Assembly (NCBI GenBank): GCA_002501605.1
Contig: DANW01000018.1
Location: 1-8,745 of the forward strand
DNA length: 8,745 nucleotides
Reading direction: 5' to 3'
DNA from: Euryarchaeota archaeon UBA28
GTDB lineage: Archaea > Thermoplasmatota > Poseidoniia > Poseidoniales > Thalassarchaeaceae
The notes below the pieces were generated by a model. It was not told the DNA's origin. It saw only the letters and a program-made list of their open reading frames with translations, and searched no databases. Within the stretch, counting starts at the first letter, position 1. Each line of letters opens with the position of its first letter. Below are positions 6,269-8,745 of the stretch, one piece after another. A program made the position numbers and the translations under genes.

Positions 6269-8209
6269 TTGTTCCTGACCAAGGATTTGGAACTAATCAG
6301 AGAGCAACTCTACAATGGCCTCAATCTGAAAATGTCTGATTTGACAGTCGATGATTTACTGGACGACATAAATACAGATGTAATGACTCCTGCATGGGTA
6401 TGCTTCGACCATGAACCCTCGGAGATAGCTGAGAATGCGTATGCTGGGCTTCTCCATGGAGGGAGGAGGGTGTTTGAGTCACGGGCCTTGAAAGACGGTG
6501 GGTTCGAGGTGATTGTCTCAGGTCACAGGAAGGGCACTGGATCTAGTAGAGAGACTGCTCCACAGTGCGAGAGGTGGTCGGGGATACGAATAGTAATCGC
6601 TGAGTCATTCGCGCCAATTCATGAGAGGAATAACTTGAATCTAGGTCAGCTGATGGGCAATCACTCAATGCTCGAAAGGTTGCAAAACGGTGAGAGTATT
6701 CCGCTTTCTGAGTTCACTAGTGGATATGATCCAATTAGTAGGCTCATTTTGGAAAGTGGTGGCATCTTACCATTTGCCAAGAAGCTGAAGTCAGGTGAGA
6801 TTGAGTTACCTAGCAATGTTTGTGAAGAAAGACCGATGAATATGGTTGAGAAGATGATTGCATCCAAACTACTGAGTCGAGATGAGTCGCCTCAATTCGT
6901 GAAACCCGGGGACGCTGTCCTCGCACAAGTCGATGGGGGGTACTCACATGAGTTCACTACGGCACAGGTCCATACTTTCCTGTCCGAGGAATATGGAGAC
7001 GATTACTCACTACCTAATCCCAGTAAATTTGCGGTATTTGAGGATCATCTTCTATATGCGACAGGAGTTGATAGGTTTAGCAGGTTCGAGGGAAAAATCC
7101 AGACCTTGAGAGATATGCAGGTAAGTTTTCAAGTTCACACAGGGGTCCGAGACTATTCCGCTGTAGGAGGGATTAGTCCCGGTATATGCCATCAGGTAGC
7201 AAGAGAGGAATTCATAGATGTTGGAGATTTCATACAAGCCACAGACTCACATACCTGTATGGGAGGAGCGTCAAATGCTCTGGCTTACGGAGTTGGGTCT
7301 ACCGAATATGCGAATCTTGTACATAATCAGTTTTCATTCGTGAATGTCCCAGAGAGTATAAGATTCGAGCTAATTGGTGAATTGGACCCTGGTTGTACAG
7401 CAAAGGACGTGATATTGCATATCTTGTGGAAGTATGCAGCGAATTCTGAGACCCTGGACAGGAGTATGGAGTTCGGCGGTCCTGGTCTGGCCAGTCTGTC
7501 CATGGATGAAAGGGCGACCCTTTGCAATATGGCAACGGAATGTAGTGCAAAGACAGGGATTTGTGAGGCAGATGATAGGACTGTGGATTGGTTGTTGAAA
7601 AAAAGGCCGGACCTTACGGAAGAGGGGATTAGGAATTCGTTTGTATCTCCTGATGAAGGTGCATATTATGACGGGGGGACTCACGAAATTAACCTCTCAG
7701 AGATTCGCCCAATGGTAGCTCACCCCGGAAACCCTGATGAGGGGGTCCCATCAGATCCGACAAATGGCGCTTATATATCTGAAATCGGTGATGTGAGTAT
7801 AGACATCGCATATGCTGGCTCCTGTACAGCGGGTAAGGACGATGATTTCTCCTTTTACGCCATGGTATGCGAAGCGGCTCTTGAAGCAGGTCTAAGGGTA
7901 GCTGATGGGGTAGATTGTTACATTCAATTTGGATCGAAGTCGGTCAAGGATCTTTCTGAGGAGCGAGGATGGACCAAGACTTTCGAGGAAGCCGGGGTGA
8001 AGCTTATTGATCCGGGCTGTGGCGCTTGCATTGGCGCTGGACCCGGGGTTAGTGAAGACTCGGAACAAGTCACTGTATCGGCAATAAACAGGAACTTCCA
8101 AGGAAGGTCTGGCCCGGGAAAGTTGTACCTAGCCAGTCCACTAACTGTGATGACTAGTGCCTTCACTGGGAGAATCACGGCATGGAAGCCGGATGTCTTC
8201 TCCCAGTGA
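6269..8209 (+). CDS. Aconitase-superfamily [4Fe-4S] hydro-lyase, swivel domain first (LeuD-LeuC order)
   Basis: This is a cytoplasmic iron-sulfur dehydratase of the aconitase / isopropylmalate isomerase superfamily; the substrate is not determined. Numbering from TTG 6269, it has 646 residues. The N-terminal swivel (LeuD-like) domain holds DDINTDVMTPAW, GHRKGTGSSRE (85-95) and ESFAPIHERNNLNLG (112-126). A linker follows, then a LeuC-like catalytic domain from about 190: TDSHTCMGG (325-333, catalytic-type D-S-H), cluster cysteine C519 in AGSCTAGK, cluster cysteines C584 and C587 in PGCGACIG, and substrate-type arginines R608 and R613 in NRNFQGR. All three cluster ligands are present. LeuC normally reads GSCTN; here it is GSCTA. 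Separate LeuC/LeuD and fungal fusions have the opposite order; AcnB also puts the swivel first but has a HEAT-like domain before it, which I do not see here. From memory, similar swivel-first proteins exist in bacteria without an assigned substrate. The start is uncertain: TTG is the only usual codon, yet the open frame and protein-like sequence reach back to about 6119. Confidence 0.9.
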   Translation: MFLTKDLELIREQLYNGLNLKMSDLTVDDLLDDINTDVMTPAWVCFDHEPSEIAENAYAGLLHGGRRVFESRALKDGGFEVIVSGHRKGTGSSRETAPQCERWSGIRIVIAESFAPIHERNNLNLGQLMGNHSMLERLQNGESIPLSEFTSGYDPISRLILESGGILPFAKKLKSGEIELPSNVCEERPMNMVEKMIASKLLSRDESPQFVKPGDAVLAQVDGGYSHEFTTAQVHTFLSEEYGDDYSLPNPSKFAVFEDHLLYATGVDRFSRFEGKIQTLRDMQVSFQVHTGVRDYSAVGGISPGICHQVAREEFIDVGDFIQATDSHTCMGGASNALAYGVGSTEYANLVHNQFSFVNVPESIRFELIGELDPGCTAKDVILHILWKYAANSETLDRSMEFGGPGLASLSMDERATLCNMATECSAKTGICEADDRTVDWLLKKRPDLTEEGIRNSFVSPDEGAYYDGGTHEINLSEIRPMVAHPGNPDEGVPSDPTNGAYISEIGDVSIDIAYAGSCTAGKDDDFSFYAMVCEAALEAGLRVADGVDCYIQFGSKSVKDLSEERGWTKTFEEAGVKLIDPGCGACIGAGPGVSEDSEQVTVSAINRNFQGRSGPGKLYLASPLTVMTSAFTGRITAWKPDVFSQ

Positions 8210-8223
8210 AGGGCTTTCTACGT

Positions 8224-8745
8224 CTACAGCTCTGACTTTCTTCCGCCGAACATTATGACAGCGGCGGCTAATGCCATTCCAGATAGTCCTGCAGTAAATC
8301 CTGGGACACTGTTGCTTTCGGTGTCATCGTCTGGTTCATCGACTACTTCCATGACTCCAGTGCCAACGACTACCTTACCGACCATGTCCATCGTAGCATG
8401 AGGCTCACAGATGTAAAGGAAGGTCTGGTCCTTGTCGAATGTGACTCTGTAATCGACAGATGTCATTGACATTCCACTGTATTTGCCTCCTAGCATCCTT
8501 GTGGTATCTCCCTCGTTCTCGATCTGAGCTACATTATGAGCCATTGACTCATCTTCCCAAATCCAGCAAACTGTCTGACCGACCTCGATAGCCAAGTCTG
8601 GGGAATCATAGGCGTAGCCCGAATCATCGACACCCACCACATAATCACACCCATCTGGGAGGGCCGGCTCGTCGGCTGGGGGCATCAGCACCTTGTCGAT
8701 CACGTGTGTCACGCCGTTCGACGCTGGGACGTCTGCTAGGACAAC
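8224..8745 (-). CDS. FAS1-cupredoxin surface protein with PGF-CTERM-like tail, 5' end beyond the window
   Basis: The frame stays open to the right edge, so the GTG at 8712 is an internal valine, not a start; 173 residues are visible. Residues 1-23 (VLADVPASNGVTHVIDKVL and on) match the end of a fasciclin/FAS1 domain. Next comes a blue-copper domain, about 33-128, with type 1 copper ligands H70 (MAHNV), C113, H116 and M121 (CEPHATMDM, plastocyanin/halocyanin spacing). An acidic linker (DEPDDDTESNS) leads to PGF at 148-150, a hydrophobic segment (about 151-167) and a short basic end, GGRKSEL. This is the layout of PGF-CTERM tails, known as archaeosortase substrates. The protein is thus expected outside the membrane, perhaps as an electron carrier or copper-binding surface protein; FAS1 suggests adhesion. 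Partner and exact role are unknown. Its stop lies 14 bases from the stop of the convergent hydro-lyase gene. Confidence 0.92.
   Translation of the reverse strand, partial: VVLADVPASNGVTHVIDKVLMPPADEPALPDGCDYVVGVDDSGYAYDSPDLAIEVGQTVCWIWEDESMAHNVAQIENEGDTTRMLGGKYSGMSMTSVDYRVTFDKDQTFLYICEPHATMDMVGKVVVGTGVMEVVDEPDDDTESNSVPGFTAGLSGMALAAAVIMFGGRKSEL

Noticed and set aside
8210..8223. Terminator between the hydro-lyase and cupredoxin genes
   Set aside because: The 14-base gap holds neither a hairpin nor a long T-run on either strand, so a terminator cannot be supported.
8710..8712. GTG as a start codon for the cupredoxin gene
   Set aside because: The frame continues upstream to the edge, and the added residues complete a FAS1 end motif. 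There is no signal peptide after the GTG, although the protein should be exported.

Overview
The window looks like a piece of a euryarchaeal genome of the marine Thermoplasmatota / Poseidoniales (Marine Group II) type. A complete archaeal transcription factor B fixes the domain. A surface cupredoxin ending in a PGF-CTERM-like sorting tail and a large B12-dependent class II ribonucleotide reductase fit that group. Coding is dense, start sites carry recognisable Shine-Dalgarno sequences, and AGA/AGG arginine codons are common. The placement below domain level is inference; there is no rRNA to test it.

Layout, left to right: (1) 1-63, the first 21 codons of an unidentified minus-strand gene running off the left edge. 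(2) 147-3776 plus, a full-length adenosylcobalamin-dependent ribonucleotide reductase (NrdJ type) with its C-terminal cysteine-rich tail. (3) 3773-5113 minus, an unrecognised 446-residue protein with HEAT-like repeats; its stop codon overlaps the reductase stop tail to tail. (4) 5120-6046 minus, transcription factor B, six bases upstream of the HEAT gene and almost certainly in the same operon. (5) 6047-6268, a divergent promoter region with a strong AT-rich, partly palindromic TATA-like block and an ambiguous 5' end for the next gene. (6) 6269-8209 plus, an aconitase-superfamily hydro-lyase whose swivel (LeuD-like) domain lies before the catalytic (LeuC-like) domain. (7) 8224-8745 minus, the C-terminal part of a secreted FAS1-plus-blue-copper protein with a PGF-CTERM-like anchor; it runs off the right edge.

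The genes are mostly core or semi-core functions: dNTP synthesis, basal transcription, a central-carbon-type dehydratase and a surface copper protein. They do not form one pathway. I see no mobile element, CRISPR array, tRNA, rRNA or defence system. The less ordinary items are the tfb-HEAT gene pair, the swivel-first hydro-lyase and its missing conventional start codon, and the tail-to-tail stop overlap at 3773-3776. No gene-free stretch exceeds 300 bases.
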